64,000 nucleotides of DNA from Ruegeria sp. TM1040. GTDB taxonomy: Bacteria > Pseudomonadota > Alphaproteobacteria > Rhodobacterales > Rhodobacteraceae. Shown in pieces: positions 26,358 through 37,761 of the stretch (position 1 is the first letter of the stretch; each line of letters opens with the position of its first letter). A program made the translations under genes and the position numbers. The stretch lies in NCBI RefSeq assembly GCF_000014065.1, contig NC_008044.1:1263501-1327500 (forward strand), given 5' to 3'. The notes beneath the pieces are model-generated. The model was not told where the DNA came from. It was given only the letters and a program-made list of their open reading frames with translations, and did not search any database.

Positions 26358-27230
26358 ATGATCCGTTCGCTTCCCGCGCCGCTGCGCCCCGCCGCATTTG
26401 TCACTGTCCTGCTCAACGGCCTCTTTGCCGCAGCCTTTGCTGTTGTGATTGCGCTGCCCTCAAAAACCGAGGCCGCCGATCGTGATCAGGTCAAAGCCTT
26501 CCTTGAAATTACCGGTTTTGATGTGGCGCTTGACAGTATTGCGGAATCGGCAAGCGACGCGCCCAAGATCCTCGGGGCGGATGCGGGGGATTTTGGCCTG
26601 GCTTGGGAAAGCCTGACGGCTGAAGTATTTGACACCCAGAAGATGCGCGATACCGCGCTTGATATTCTTGAGCAAACCCTCTCTGCCGAGGCACTTTTCT
26701 TTGCCGCCGAGTTCTATGCGAGTGACCTTGGACAACGGCTGGTAGCGGTGGAGAACGCGTCTCACATGAACGAAGATGGCGGCACGCTGGAGGCAGGGGA
26801 GCGCATCGTCAGCAAGCTGGTGGAAGAGGGCGACCCGCGCGTTGCGCTCTACCGGGACATGAACGTCGCCATCGGCGGCACCGAGACCGCGTTGCGCGCG
26901 GTGCAGGAAATCCAGTTTCGGTTCTTGATGGCCGCCTCGGCTGCCGGGGTGATCGAGATGCGGATCGACGCCGATGGGCTGCGTGCCTTGATGAAGGCGC
27001 AAGAAGGCGAGATGCGACGCGAGATGGCCGCATCAAGCCTTGCGCAATCGGCCTATATCTATCGTGACTTCACCATCGAAGAGGTCGAGGCCTATGTCGA
27101 GGCGCTGGAGCATCCGCTGATGCAGGAAGTCTATGAACTCTTGAACGCGATCCAATATGAGATCCAGGCCAACCGCTTTGAGGAACTGGCGCATCGGATG
27201 TCGGATCTGCAGCCCGTGCAGGAACTCTGA
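26358..27230 (+). CDS. DUF2059 domain-containing exported protein
   Basis: 290 residues with an N-terminal signal (AAFVTVLLNGLFAAAFAVV, cleavage before ADRDQ). An all-helical domain follows, with two related stretches: one early (QVKAFLEITGFDVALDSIAE) and a DUF2059-like one near the end (TIEEVEAYVEALEHPLMQEV). DUF2059 proteins are periplasmic and have no established function. The ATG at 26358 is chosen for the signal peptide; ribosome binding is weak. It stands between a tRNA gene and the rplU leader with its own promoter region. Confidence 0.75.
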   Translation: MIRSLPAPLRPAAFVTVLLNGLFAAAFAVVIALPSKTEAADRDQVKAFLEITGFDVALDSIAESASDAPKILGADAGDFGLAWESLTAEVFDTQKMRDTALDILEQTLSAEALFFAAEFYASDLGQRLVAVENASHMNEDGGTLEAGERIVSKLVEEGDPRVALYRDMNVAIGGTETALRAVQEIQFRFLMAASAAGVIEMRIDADGLRALMKAQEGEMRREMAASSLAQSAYIYRDFTIEEVEAYVEALEHPLMQEVYELLNAIQYEIQANRFEELAHRMSDLQPVQEL

Positions 27231-27354
27231 GCATCCAACGGCCCCGTAGCAGGTGTTGGGTGATGTCCGTCTGTGGATAAATCTTTGCCGAGTGCAGACG
27301 AAGGCTTGACTTTGACTTTGTTCAGGTCCAAAAGCCCGCATCCCGGCCCGGAAT

Positions 27355-27371
27355 CCCCGCGCCGGGGTTTT
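27355..27371 (+). terminator. Short GC hairpin with T-run upstream of rplU
   Basis: CCCCG-CGC-CGGGG followed by TTTT, 125 bases after the DUF2059 gene and 112 before rplU. It may end the upstream transcript or act as an attenuator in the ribosomal-protein leader. Confidence 0.45.
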
Positions 27372-27482
27372 ATTGTCATACCGTCCCGATAGGGGCGCGC
27401 TGTTCGAGGTGACACGGGCCAAGCCCTGTCGCAAACGCCCGCAAGGGGACCGAAGGACGCGGTGAGAAAAGGAAAGACTGAA

Positions 27483-28079
27483 ATGTTCGCAGTCCTCAAG
27501 ACTGGCGGCAAGCAGTACAAAGTTCAGGCGGGCGATATGCTCCGCGTTGAGAAACTGGCTGCAGACGCTGGCGAAACCGTCCAATTCAATGACGTTCTGA
27601 TGATCGGTGGCGATGCCCCCGTCGTTGGTGCTCCGTTTGTGTCCGGCGCTGCCGTGCAGGCGGAAGTGGTCGAACAGATCAAAGGTGACAAGGTCATCAA
27701 GTTCGTCAAGCGTCGCCGTAAGCACTCCTCCAAGCGGACTGTCGGTCACCGTCAGAAGCTGACCCTGGTCAAGATCACCGAGATCCTGGCTTCTGGTGCG
27801 GATGCATCCGGCGTGAAAGCGGCAACCGGCAAAGGCGAGGCGGCTCCTGCTGCCAAAGCGGCGCCGAAAGCCAAAGCTGCTGCACCTGCAGCCGCAGGCT
27901 CCGACGATCTGACCCAGCTGACCGGTGTTGGCCCTGCCGCCGCCAAGAAGCTGGAGGCCGCTGGCCTCACCACCTTCGCTCAGATCGCAGCCTTGTCTGA
28001 AGACGACATTGCTGGTATCGACGCCATCAAGATCAAACCCGAATGGGTTGAGCAGGCCAAAGAGCTGGCTCAAGGCTAA
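27483..28079 (+). CDS. rplU: 50S ribosomal protein L21 with C-terminal helix-hairpin-helix extension
   Basis: 198 residues, about twice the usual 103. Residues 1-102 are a normal L21 (MFAVLKTGGKQYKVQAGDML, FVKRRRKHSSKRTVGHRQKL, LTLVKITEI). An Ala/Lys/Pro-rich linker (about 105-145) then leads to a helix-hairpin-helix module (LTQLTGVGPAAAKKLEAAGL and IDAIKIKPEWVEQAKELAQG). The extension is typical of Rhodobacterales annotations, but its role is not known; HhH modules usually bind nucleic acid. The start at MFAVLKT is fixed by AAGGAAAG. It forms an operon with rpmA, 12 bases downstream. Confidence 0.93.
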   Translation: MFAVLKTGGKQYKVQAGDMLRVEKLAADAGETVQFNDVLMIGGDAPVVGAPFVSGAAVQAEVVEQIKGDKVIKFVKRRRKHSSKRTVGHRQKLTLVKITEILASGADASGVKAATGKGEAAPAAKAAPKAKAAAPAAAGSDDLTQLTGVGPAAAKKLEAAGLTTFAQIAALSEDDIAGIDAIKIKPEWVEQAKELAQG

Positions 28080-28091
28080 GGAGAGACAAGA

Positions 28092-28361
28092 ATGGCACAT
28101 AAAAAAGCTGGCGGTTCGTCCCGTAACGGTCGCGACTCCGCAGGTCGCCGTCTTGGCGTGAAACTTTATGGTGGTCAGTCTGCAATCGCGGGCAACATCA
28201 TCGTGCGTCAGCGCGGCACCAAGTTCTGGCCGGGCGAAGGCGTTGGTATTGGCAAAGATCACACCATCTTTGCGACCGCCAACGGCAACGTGACCTTCCA
28301 CAAGGGCCTCAAAGGCCGCACCTTTATTTCGGTTCTCCCGGCGGCGGAGGCCGCTGAGTAA
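28092..28361 (+). CDS. rpmA: 50S ribosomal protein L27
   Basis: An 89-residue L27, whose N-terminus reaches the peptidyl-transferase centre. The start [20 protein letters not shown] is the canonical form without the cleaved leader found in Firmicutes; [21 protein letters not shown] and the IGKDHTIFA segment follow. It has an AAGGAGA site, follows rplU directly and is followed by a terminator. Confidence 0.97.
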   Translation: MAHKKAGGSSRNGRDSAGRRLGVKLYGGQSAIAGNIIVRQRGTKFWPGEGVGIGKDHTIFATANGNVTFHKGLKGRTFISVLPAAEAAE

Positions 28362-28389
28362 ACCGGACCCAAAGGGTAATAAAATCTTT

Positions 28390-28422
28390 AGGGGGATCGG
28401 TTAAAAGACCGGTCCCTCTTTT
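28390..28422 (+). terminator. Rho-independent terminator of rplU-rpmA
   Basis: The stem AGGGGGATCGGT / ACCGGTCCCTCT has two G-U type pairs and is followed by TTTT, 29 bases after the rpmA stop. Confidence 0.85.
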
Positions 28423-28583
28423 CGTTTCTGGATGGGCCTGCTGGATCTAGCTGGGTGTGCGTGCAGGGGTGACTTGTTTGTAGCCTGTGCACTCCCCATC
28501 TCTTTGGCGCGGGGCAGAGGAGATAAGCCCCGGAAAGCCAAGTGTATTATCGAGGTCAGAGTTTCTTGAGGAGGAGCGTCGTT

Positions 28584-29120
28584 ATGGGTTTGGATCAGAC
28601 AGATCAGCAAGCCATCATCGAGGCGGATCGTTTTGATCTGCGGCCCTTGCGTCCGTCGGATGTGGGATTGATCGAACATTACGCAGGAGATGCGCGCATC
28701 GCAAAGATGACCGCACCGATCCCGCATCCGTATCCCCCCGGCGCGGCCGAAGCCTATGTCAAACGCGGCATCGAGGCAGAGCAGGGAGAGTTCATCTGGG
28801 CGATGGATGGCACGAAAGACGGCAATCCTGAACTCATGGGTGTGATCTCGCTGAAGTCCATGGACCGCAACCAGTCCGAGGTTGGCTATTGGGTGGCGCC
28901 AGCGTTCTGGAATACGGGCCTTGCGTCCATGGCGGTACAGCTTCTGGTCGAGGCGAACCCTCTGGGTGATGCCACCATGTTTGCAAGTGTGTTTCAGGAC
29001 AACCCGGCCTCGGCGCGGGTACTGGCGCATTGCGGCTTTGAATACCTTGGTGACGCAGAAGATTTCAGCGTCGCACGGGATGCCAATGTCCCAACATGGA
29101 CCTACAGCCGAAAGCTGTAA
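28584..29120 (+). CDS. GNAT family N-acetyltransferase (RimJ/RimL-like)
   Basis: 178 residues with the GNAT_3 layout: RFDLRPLRPSDVGLIEHYAG at the N-terminus, LMGVISLKSMDRNQSEVGYWV (strand 4 and acetyl-CoA approach) and NPASARVLAHCGFEYLGDAE at the C-terminus, the RimJ/L hallmark. It would acetylate a protein N-terminus or small amine; the substrate is not predictable. The ATG at 28584 follows GGAGGAG at seven bases. It lies between rpmA and obg, a conserved roseobacter position. Confidence 0.87.
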   Translation: MGLDQTDQQAIIEADRFDLRPLRPSDVGLIEHYAGDARIAKMTAPIPHPYPPGAAEAYVKRGIEAEQGEFIWAMDGTKDGNPELMGVISLKSMDRNQSEVGYWVAPAFWNTGLASMAVQLLVEANPLGDATMFASVFQDNPASARVLAHCGFEYLGDAEDFSVARDANVPTWTYSRKL

Positions 29121-29252
29121 CCGACAGGCAGCAGGCGGTATCATCGCGGGCGCGCCACCGGGCGGGTCCGCGTTTTTATGCCGGGCTGCGCAGCTTGGGC
29201 ATGGAACGGGATCTCCTCAGATCCAAAGACGCAGGGTTGAGCCATCCCCTGA

Positions 29253-31435
<2,183 letters not shown>

Positions 31436-31526
31436 TCCTGTCATTCTGGCGCTAAGAAGACGTCCTGCCGGCGCGTGATGTGGCGGTATGGCTCGCACCC
31501 CGCCTGGGGAAGAAAAGGGCAAAGAC

Positions 31527-32792
31527 ATGAAAGATCTGGAAAATATTCCCGCGCTGATGGAAGACATCGGCAAGCGCGCCAAAGCGGCTGCGCAACAGCT
31601 TGCGACAGCCTCGGCGGCGCAAAAGGAGCAGGCGCTCAACGCGGCCGCCGATGCGGTCTGGGCCCAGCGCGGCGAGATCATTGCCGCCAATGCCAAGGAC
31701 CTGGAGTTCGGGCGCGACAAGGGCTTGTCCTCGGCGATGATGGATCGCTTGATGCTGGATGAAGCCCGTATTCAGGGCATCGTGGACGGGTTGCGCGCCG
31801 TGGCTGCGCAGGCGGACCCGGTCGGCGCCGTCCTGGACGAATGGACACAGCCCAGCGGTTTGCGCATTCAGCGCGTGCGCACGCCGCTGGGTGTCATTGG
31901 TGTGATCTATGAGAGCCGTCCCAATGTTACCGCAGACGCAGGCGCGCTGTGTCTGAAATCCGGCAACGCGGTGATCCTGCGCGGCGGCTCCGAGAGCCTG
32001 CATTCCGCGCAGGCGATCCATGGCTGTCTTGCGGCGGGATTGCGCGCTGCAGATCTGCCCGAGGATGCGGTGCAACTGGTGCCGACCCGCGATCGTGCGG
32101 CGGTGCAGGAGCTCCTGACGATGACCGCGTATGTGGATGTGATCGTTCCGCGCGGTGGCAAAGGGCTGGTGGGGCTGGTGCAGCGCGAGGCCCGGGTGCC
32201 GGTCTTTGCGCACCTCGAAGGGATCGTGCATATCTACCTCGACAAAGATGCCGATCGTAAAAAGGCAATCGACGTGGTCTTGAACGCCAAGACCCGGCGT
32301 ACCGGCATCTGTGGCGCGGCGGAGTGTCTGCTGATCCACGAGGACATTGCCGACAGCATCGGCAAGGATGTGCTGGATCTGCTTGCCATGGGCGGGGTCG
32401 AAATCCATGCCGAAGAGGGGCTGCCCGGCCCTGACAGCATGCAGGTCGCCACGTCCGAGGATTGGGGTAAAGAATATCTCGACGCGATTATCGCCGCCAA
32501 AAAAGTGGCAAGCATCGACGAGGCAATTGCCCATATCCGCAGGTATCATTCGGCCCATACCGATTGCATCATTACCGAGAATGATGCTGCCGTGGCGCAG
32601 TTTTTCTCTGAGCTCGACAGCGCGATCCTGATGCACAACGCCTCCACCCAGTTTGCCGATGGCGGCGAGTTTGGCATGGGAGCAGAGATTGGCATTGCAA
32701 CGGGCAAGATGCACGCGCGCGGACCGGTTGGGGCGACGCAGCTGACGAGTTTCAAATATCTCGTGCGCGGTGACGGCACCGTGCGCGCCTGA
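31527..32792 (+). CDS. proA: Glutamate-5-semialdehyde dehydrogenase (gamma-glutamyl phosphate reductase)
   Basis: A 421-residue second enzyme of proline synthesis, of the aldehyde dehydrogenase superfamily. Signatures are [20 protein letters not shown] (NADP-binding lead-in), [10 protein letters not shown], the catalytic Cys in [15 protein letters not shown], and [20 protein letters not shown] near the C-terminus. The ATG at 31527 follows AAAGGGCAAA. It lies 91 bases after proB and ends before a bidirectional terminator. Confidence 0.96.
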   Translation: MKDLENIPALMEDIGKRAKAAAQQLATASAAQKEQALNAAADAVWAQRGEIIAANAKDLEFGRDKGLSSAMMDRLMLDEARIQGIVDGLRAVAAQADPVGAVLDEWTQPSGLRIQRVRTPLGVIGVIYESRPNVTADAGALCLKSGNAVILRGGSESLHSAQAIHGCLAAGLRAADLPEDAVQLVPTRDRAAVQELLTMTAYVDVIVPRGGKGLVGLVQREARVPVFAHLEGIVHIYLDKDADRKKAIDVVLNAKTRRTGICGAAECLLIHEDIADSIGKDVLDLLAMGGVEIHAEEGLPGPDSMQVATSEDWGKEYLDAIIAAKKVASIDEAIAHIRRYHSAHTDCIITENDAAVAQFFSELDSAILMHNASTQFADGGEFGMGAEIGIATGKMHARGPVGATQLTSFKYLVRGDGTVRA

Positions 32793-32826
32793 CCTGCGTG
32801 ACGGATGTGACGCCTTGCTGAAACGC

Positions 32827-32858
32827 AAAAACGCCGCTGAGAGATCAGCGGCGTTTTT
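32827..32858. terminator. Bidirectional terminator between proA and chpT
   Basis: A perfect 14-base stem AAAAACGCCGCTGA / TCAGCGGCGTTTTT with a GAGA loop, lying between convergent genes; the A and T runs let it work in both directions. Confidence 0.93.
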
Positions 32859-32877
32859 CATAGGTATGGCGACATGA

Positions 32878-33474
32878 TTAGAAGCTGATCGAGATCTTCT
32901 CCGCAGTCTGGTTGAAGGCCAGCGTGTAGCCGGCTTCTTTGGCCGCGGCGGGCAGCAGTGCAAATTGCACCAGTGCTGGCGTGATTTCCGCAGGTGTGGT
33001 GTCTGCCACCAGACCAGACCAGAGCGTCTCGTCCAAGTTGATTTTGCGCCCTTCGCCGGTGACGGTCCAGCCGTCGGTGCTGCGCAGGATCTGGACAGTG
33101 CCGCCATAGGGCAGCGCGCTTTCGAGACAGAGCCCCGCCAGAAACGCCATTCGTACATCGCGGCGCGCAGCCGAGTCCTGAGACGACCAGTTGTATTTGA
33201 TCCGCCCGCCTTTGCTGACGTCGCTCAGCACGCTCATGATTTCCATCCGGCCCAGCTCTTGTTCGCCGGCGGCGCCAAAAGCGACACGAAAGAAACGAAT
33301 GCGGGCGTTGGCATTGTTCACACTGTCCGAAATCAGTTCAAGCTCCGGCCCCTCGAGCGAATTGGACATGCCGAGCAATTCCAGACCGTTGTTGATCGCG
33401 CCCACCGGGCTGATCAGGTCGTGACATATGCGTGAGCCTACCAATGCGGCCAGATTGGCGTTATCTACACTCAT
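32878..33474 (-). CDS. chpT: Histidine phosphotransferase ChpT
   Basis: 198 residues. The protein has a degenerate histidine-kinase-like dimer fold: the helix with phospho-acceptor His is GSRICHDLISPVGAINNGLELL (about 12-33, His near 18), followed by a C-terminal ATPase-like domain that does not bind ATP (LAGLCLESALPYGGTV). ChpT carries phosphate from CckA to CtrA and CpdR. The ATG at 33474 has GGAGG six bases upstream. cckA lies at 58404 in this window. In Rhodobacterales this relay controls motility, gene transfer agent and stress genes rather than being essential. Confidence 0.88.
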   Translation of the reverse strand: MSVDNANLAALVGSRICHDLISPVGAINNGLELLGMSNSLEGPELELISDSVNNANARIRFFRVAFGAAGEQELGRMEIMSVLSDVSKGGRIKYNWSSQDSAARRDVRMAFLAGLCLESALPYGGTVQILRSTDGWTVTGEGRKINLDETLWSGLVADTTPAEITPALVQFALLPAAAKEAGYTLAFNQTAEKISISF

Positions 33475-33503
33475 AACTTTCCTCCAATAGGGCCACCCAA
33501 GCG

Positions 33504-33686
33504 ATGAATGACCTGAATGCGATCCTGGCACCCGGCATGTTTGTCCGTCATCCCGACCACCCGGATTGGGGGCTGGGGCAGGTACAGTCAAACGTGGGCG
33601 GTAAGATCACTGTCAATTTTCCCGACCAGGGCAAAGTCGTCTTTGACGGCGCGCGTATTGCCCTTGTTCCTGTCTTTGATCCGTAA
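33504..33686 (+). CDS. DUF3553 domain-containing small protein
   Basis: A 60-residue protein (MNDLNAILAPGMFVRHPDHP at the start) with PDWGLGQVQSNVGGKITVNF, a tudor/CarD-like small beta barrel known as DUF3553, also found at the C-terminus of some UvrD helicases. A role in RNA polymerase or helicase contact is possible but unproven. It is divergent from chpT, with only 29 bases between starts, so the two promoters overlap. Confidence 0.8.
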   Translation: MNDLNAILAPGMFVRHPDHPDWGLGQVQSNVGGKITVNFPDQGKVVFDGARIALVPVFDP

Positions 33687-33793
33687 AAACGGTTTATGAA
33701 AGGTTAACCAATCATAGACAAGTGTGCATATTTCTTGCGCACGAATATGCCGATGGGCTATTGCCCGCGACAAATCAAGGGTAGAGCTGAACC

Positions 33794-34555
33794 ATGCACG
33801 ATGGCGCGCCACAGTTTTCCGTGAGGATGGCAAAGACCGACGAGGACCTACGCGCCGCGCAGGCGCTGCGCTACGAGGTCTTTGTGCGCGAGCTGGGCGG
33901 ATGCGGGGCTCTGGTGGATCACGAAGCCGGGCTGGAGCGCGACCAGTTCGACCCTTATTTCGATCATATGCTGGTGAGCGACGACACCTCGGGCGAGGTG
34001 GTTGGCGTCTACCGGTTGCTCCGGGGGGATCAGGCCGAGCGTTTAGGGCGGTTTTATTCCGAGGATGAATATGATCTTGCGCCCTTGCGGGCTTCGGGGC
34101 GCAAACTTTTGGAGTTGGGGCGCTCCTGCCTCCATGCGCAGTATCGCGGTGGCATGGCGATGTTTCACCTCTGGAACGGGCTTGCGGCTTATGTGGCCGA
34201 ACATGAAATCGAAGTGCTCTTTGGGGTGGCGTCCTTTCATGGCACCGATGCCATGGATCTGGCGCAACCTCTGTCCATGCTGCATGCCAATCATCTCGCG
34301 CCTGAAGAATTACGCGTTCGTTCAAAGGCTTATCAGCCAATGAATGTATTGCCCGAAGATCAGATCGACCGCCGCAAGGCGATGCTGGAGACGCCTGCGC
34401 TCATCAAGGCGTATCTGCGGCTCGGCGGGTTTGTTGGCGACGGCGCTTATGTGGATCATGATTTCAACACCACGGATGTCTGTCTGATCCTCGACACCGC
34501 GCGCATGAACGCGCGCCAGAAGAGCATCTATACCCGCGGAACCGCCTCTGCATGA
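33794..34555 (+). CDS. olsB: L-ornithine N-alpha-acyltransferase
   Basis: 253 residues of the acyl-ACP-dependent GNAT-like family. Motifs include AAQALRYEVFVRELGG, VVGVYRLLRGDQAERLGRFY, LLELGRSCLHAQYRGG and YLRLGGFVGDGAYVDHDFNT. OlsB transfers a 3-hydroxyacyl chain from ACP to ornithine, making lyso-ornithine lipid, a phosphorus-free membrane lipid favoured in phosphate-poor seawater. olsA overlaps the end by four bases (ATGA). A glutamine-specific paralogue (GlsB) exists in some roseobacters, but direct coupling to olsA supports OlsB. Confidence 0.85.
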   Translation: MHDGAPQFSVRMAKTDEDLRAAQALRYEVFVRELGGCGALVDHEAGLERDQFDPYFDHMLVSDDTSGEVVGVYRLLRGDQAERLGRFYSEDEYDLAPLRASGRKLLELGRSCLHAQYRGGMAMFHLWNGLAAYVAEHEIEVLFGVASFHGTDAMDLAQPLSMLHANHLAPEELRVRSKAYQPMNVLPEDQIDRRKAMLETPALIKAYLRLGGFVGDGAYVDHDFNTTDVCLILDTARMNARQKSIYTRGTASA

Positions 34556-35412
34556 GTGTCAGCTGGCAGAGCGAGACGCCCCCCGAGAAGACCCGGATCA
34601 CGGCGCTTGGTTGGGGCAGGGTGGTGCTGCGGGGCAGTGCGCTTGCGGTGCTTGTTTTTGGCTGTCTGGCGCTGTTGCTGATGGTCCGTCTCGTTGAGCG
34701 CCCGCTTTTTGGGGTTCAGAGACCGCTGACGCCGTTCATCACCGTGTTTGTGTGCCGCAACGCCTTTCGCATTCTTGGCATGCGGTTTCACACCCGTGGC
34801 CGCAGCATGCGCGCACCGGGAATTGTGGTGGCGAACCATTCGTCCTGGCTCGACATTTTTGCGCTGAACGCCAAGAAGCGGATTTATTTTGTTTCAAAGT
34901 CCGAGGTCGCGGGCTGGCCCGGCATCGGCTGGCTGGCGCGGGCGACGGGGACCGTGTTCATCGAACGCAACCGAGCCAAGGCCCAAGAGCAAAAGGCGCT
35001 GTTTGCCGCACGCCTCAAGGCCGGGCACAAGCTGTTGTTTTTTCCCGAAGGCACCTCTACCGACGGGCTGAGGGTCTTGCCGTTCAAGACCACGCTGTTT
35101 GCCTCCCTCTTTGAAGATGATCTGCGTGAAGAGATGCATGTGCAGCCTGTCTCGGTTGTCTTTGATGCCCCCAAAGGCGCCGAGCGCCGGTTTTATGGCT
35201 GGTGGGGCGACATGGACTTTGGCTCGCATCTTCTAAAAGTGCTTGCGGCGCAGCCACAGGGCGGGGTGGAGATCCTTTATCATCCGCCGGTTCGGGTGGC
35301 GGATTTTGCCGATCGCAAGGCGTTGGCGGCCTATTGCGAAGAAGTGGTGCGCGACGGACATGCCTCTGCGCTGCCTCTGGTGGTCGACGCGGTAGCCAAA
35401 GATCACCCCTGA
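34552..35412 (+). CDS. olsA: 1-acyl-sn-glycerol-3-phosphate / lyso-ornithine lipid acyltransferase
   Basis: 286 residues of the PlsC family with an N-terminal membrane segment (ALAVLVFGCLALLLMVRLV, about 28-46). The acyltransferase motifs are NHSSWLDIFAL (HX4D), GTVFIERNRAKA and FFPEGTSTDGLRVLPFK. OlsA adds the second acyl chain to lyso-ornithine lipid at the inner membrane; roseobacter homologues may also acylate related aminolipids or lysophosphatidate. Its start overlaps the stop of olsB (ATGA), so the pathway's two enzymes are translated together. Confidence 0.87.
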   Translation: MSVSWQSETPPEKTRITALGWGRVVLRGSALAVLVFGCLALLLMVRLVERPLFGVQRPLTPFITVFVCRNAFRILGMRFHTRGRSMRAPGIVVANHSSWLDIFALNAKKRIYFVSKSEVAGWPGIGWLARATGTVFIERNRAKAQEQKALFAARLKAGHKLLFFPEGTSTDGLRVLPFKTTLFASLFEDDLREEMHVQPVSVVFDAPKGAERRFYGWWGDMDFGSHLLKVLAAQPQGGVEILYHPPVRVADFADRKALAAYCEEVVRDGHASALPLVVDAVAKDHP

Positions 35413-35581
35413 GCCGTGCGCTTTTGCGCTTGCGCAACAGGAAAACCTGCCTTATACGCGCTCCATCGAACCCGCAGGCGGGGTTTGGCCTGTTCAGGGG
35501 AGACATCCCTGACAGACCGCCGGTTGGACACATTCCTGTCTGAACCCCCGCTGAGGATAAAACCGGAAAGGAAAGAATAGC

Positions 35582-36352
35582 ATGGCTCTTCCCGAGTTCA
35601 CCATGCGTCAGCTGCTCGAAGCTGGCGTTCACTTTGGTCACCAGACTCAGCGCTGGAACCCGCGCATGTCGCCCTTCATCTACGGCGCGCGCAACGGCAT
35701 CCACATCATGGACCTCACCCAGACTGTTCCGATGCTGGACCAGGCTCTGACCGCGATCCGTGACACCGTCGCCAAAGGCGGCCGCGTTCTGTTTGTTGGC
35801 ACCAAGCGTCAGGCCGCAGCGCCGATCGCCGAAGCCGCAGAGAAATCCGCGCAGTACTACATGAACCACCGTTGGCTCGGCGGCACGCTGACCAACTGGA
35901 AAACCGTATCCCAGTCGATCAACCGTCTGAAAGAGATCGACGAGCGCATGGCTGCTGGTGCCGAAGGCCTGACCAAGAAAGAGCGTCTGGGCATGGAGCG
36001 TGACCAGGAGAAGCTGCAAGCGTCCCTCGGCGGTATCCGCGACATGGGCGGCGTTCCGGACCTGCTGTTCGTCATCGACGTGAAAAAAGAAGCGCTGGCA
36101 ATCGCCGAAGCCAACAAACTGGGTATCCCGGTTGTGGCTGTTGTCGATACCAACTGCTCGCCCGATGGTGTAGACTACATCATCCCCGGCAACGATGACG
36201 CGGCGCGCGCGATTTCGCTCTACTGCGATCTGGTTGCCCGTGCAGCACTGGACGGCATGTCCGCGCAGCTCGGCGCTGCCGGTGTTGACCTCGGTGCTCT
36301 GGAAGAGGCACCTGTCGAAGAAGCCGTCGCTGAAGAAGCAGCCGGCGCCTGA
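35582..36352 (+). CDS. rpsB: 30S ribosomal protein S2
   Basis: 256 residues. [52 protein letters not shown] and [20 protein letters not shown] are classic S2 blocks; an acidic/alanine tail ([16 protein letters not shown]) ends the protein. The site GGAAAGGAAAG precedes the ATG. The leader (35413-35581) contains GC-rich pairing segments that may bind S2 for autoregulation, as in many bacteria. tsf follows in the usual order. Confidence 0.97.
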   Translation: MALPEFTMRQLLEAGVHFGHQTQRWNPRMSPFIYGARNGIHIMDLTQTVPMLDQALTAIRDTVAKGGRVLFVGTKRQAAAPIAEAAEKSAQYYMNHRWLGGTLTNWKTVSQSINRLKEIDERMAAGAEGLTKKERLGMERDQEKLQASLGGIRDMGGVPDLLFVIDVKKEALAIAEANKLGIPVVAVVDTNCSPDGVDYIIPGNDDAARAISLYCDLVARAALDGMSAQLGAAGVDLGALEEAPVEEAVAEEAAGA

Positions 36353-36381
36353 TCCGACAGCGTGTCATCGAATTGACATGT

Positions 36382-36402
36382 GGGGCAGGGTAGACCTGCC
36401 CC
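36382..36402 (+). promoter_or_regulatory. Perfect hairpin between rpsB and tsf
   Basis: GGGGCAGG / CCTGCCCC with a 5-base loop, 30 bases after the rpsB stop and 31 before tsf. No T-run follows, so it is more likely an mRNA stability or partial-attenuation element than a full terminator. Confidence 0.5.
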
Positions 36403-36432
36403 AAACCGCATTTGACTTGAGGAGAGCCTAAG

Positions 36433-37308
36433 ATGGCAATCACTGCAGCAATGGTGAAAGAACTGCGCGAATCCACCGGCGCAGGCATGATGGACGCGAA
36501 AAAAGCACTGGTCGAAAACGACGGCGACATGGAAGCCGCTGTTGACTGGCTGCGCACCAAGGGCCTCGCCAAAGCGGCCAAGAAATCCGGCCGTACCGCC
36601 GCAGAAGGTCTCGTGGCAGTTGTCGTCGACGGCGGCAAAGGTGTTGCTGTTGAGGTGAACTCCGAAACCGACTTCGTCGCGAAAAACGGCGAGTTCCAGA
36701 CCATGGTTGCTGGCATCGCCAAAGCAGCCCTGTCCGTGAACACCGTTGAAGAGCTGGCAGAGGCGGATCTGGGCGGCAAAACCGTTGCCACCACCCTGAC
36801 CGACAAGATCGCCACCATCGGCGAGAACATGACCCTGCGTCGCATGGCGAAGCTCGAAGGTGAGACCGTTGTGTCCTACGTGCACAACGCTGCCACCGAC
36901 GGCATGGGCAAAATCGGCGTTCTCGTTGCGCTCTCGGGTGGTGACGAAGCGATCGGCAAGCAGGTAGCGATGCACATCGCAGCTGTGAACCCGGCGGCTC
37001 TCTCCGAGGCAGACCTTGATCCGGCGATCGTTGAAAAAGAGCGTCAGGTTCAGATCGACATCGCGCGCGAGTCCGGCAAGCCCGAGCAGGTCATCGAGAA
37101 GATGATCGAAGGCCGCATGAAGAAATTCGTTGCTGAATCCACACTGCTGAACCAGCAGTTCGTGGTGAACCCCGACCTGACCGTGGAAGCGGCAGCGAAA
37201 GAAGCAGGCGCAACCGTCACCGGCTTCATCCGCGTTGAGGTTGGCGAAGGCATCGAAGTCGAAAAAGAAGACTTCGCAGCAGAAGTGGCAAAGGCCGCTC
37301 AGGGCTGA
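36433..37308 (+). CDS. tsf: Elongation factor Ts
   Basis: A 291-residue nucleotide-exchange factor of EF-Tu. The N-terminal UBA-like segment ([20 protein letters not shown]) is followed by the core with [11 protein letters not shown] and [17 protein letters not shown], and [20 protein letters not shown] at the end. The start is fixed by GGAGAG. It is followed by a strong terminator and thus ends the rpsB-tsf operon. Confidence 0.97.
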   Translation: MAITAAMVKELRESTGAGMMDAKKALVENDGDMEAAVDWLRTKGLAKAAKKSGRTAAEGLVAVVVDGGKGVAVEVNSETDFVAKNGEFQTMVAGIAKAALSVNTVEELAEADLGGKTVATTLTDKIATIGENMTLRRMAKLEGETVVSYVHNAATDGMGKIGVLVALSGGDEAIGKQVAMHIAAVNPAALSEADLDPAIVEKERQVQIDIARESGKPEQVIEKMIEGRMKKFVAESTLLNQQFVVNPDLTVEAAAKEAGATVTGFIRVEVGEGIEVEKEDFAAEVAKAAQG

Positions 37309-37335
37309 TTGCCCGTCTGAATAAGTGTTGAAGAG

Positions 37336-37367
37336 ACCCCCGTAACCTTATGGTTGCGGGGGTTTTT
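37336..37367 (+). terminator. Rho-independent terminator of rpsB-tsf
   Basis: The stem ACCCCCGTAACC / GGTTGCGGGGGT with a TTAT loop is followed by TTTT, 28 bases after the tsf stop. Confidence 0.92.
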
Positions 37368-37761
37368 CTATTTGATCTGTGCGTTTTTGGCAGGTGTCGT
37401 CGCGGCATCGATGCAGGCTTTGACGCATTCCGCTTCTAGTGAAAGAGCGCGTTCTGCATTGTGTCTGCGTTGCAAGCTGAAGCTCCGGCCATCAGCGCGG
37501 AAAAATACACGCTGACAGGCCGGACAGGTCAGAGAGCCCTTGTAATATCAGGGATCGTTTCCTGAAGTTCCCAGGCTAAGCCACCACTCACGGAACATCC
37601 TTAGTCTGAGCCGCCGATAAGATTCCGTAAAGTCTGCTTTTCCATACCATTTGAGGGGCTTACTGCATGAAAGTCACATGGAAACGTCATGAAAATGTAG
37701 CGTTTTAACGGGTACTCCCGGCACCGTGTTGGGCGTTTCAATGCACTTTGAGGGCTGCGTT
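37368..37761. other. Unassigned region between convergent tsf and luxR-type genes
   Basis: About 390 bases, less GC-rich than the neighbouring genes. No ATG-initiated gene is supportable. On the minus strand the frame 37547-37368 stays open for 59 codons and contains TCPACQRVFFRADGRSFSL and AECVKAC, resembling a small Cys-pair protein. It has no ATG, GTG or TTG ahead of the first Cys pair and is bounded upstream by TGA; see findings. Confidence 0.4.

Noticed and set aside
33504-33686. Spurious short frame next to chpT
   Set aside because: First suspected because of its size, but the DUF3553 signature and position support a real gene, so it was kept as a feature.
37368-37678. Selenoprotein reading through the TGA at 37548-37550
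   Set aside because: No recognisable SECIS-type hairpin after the TGA and no homology; a pseudogene or chance frame is simpler.
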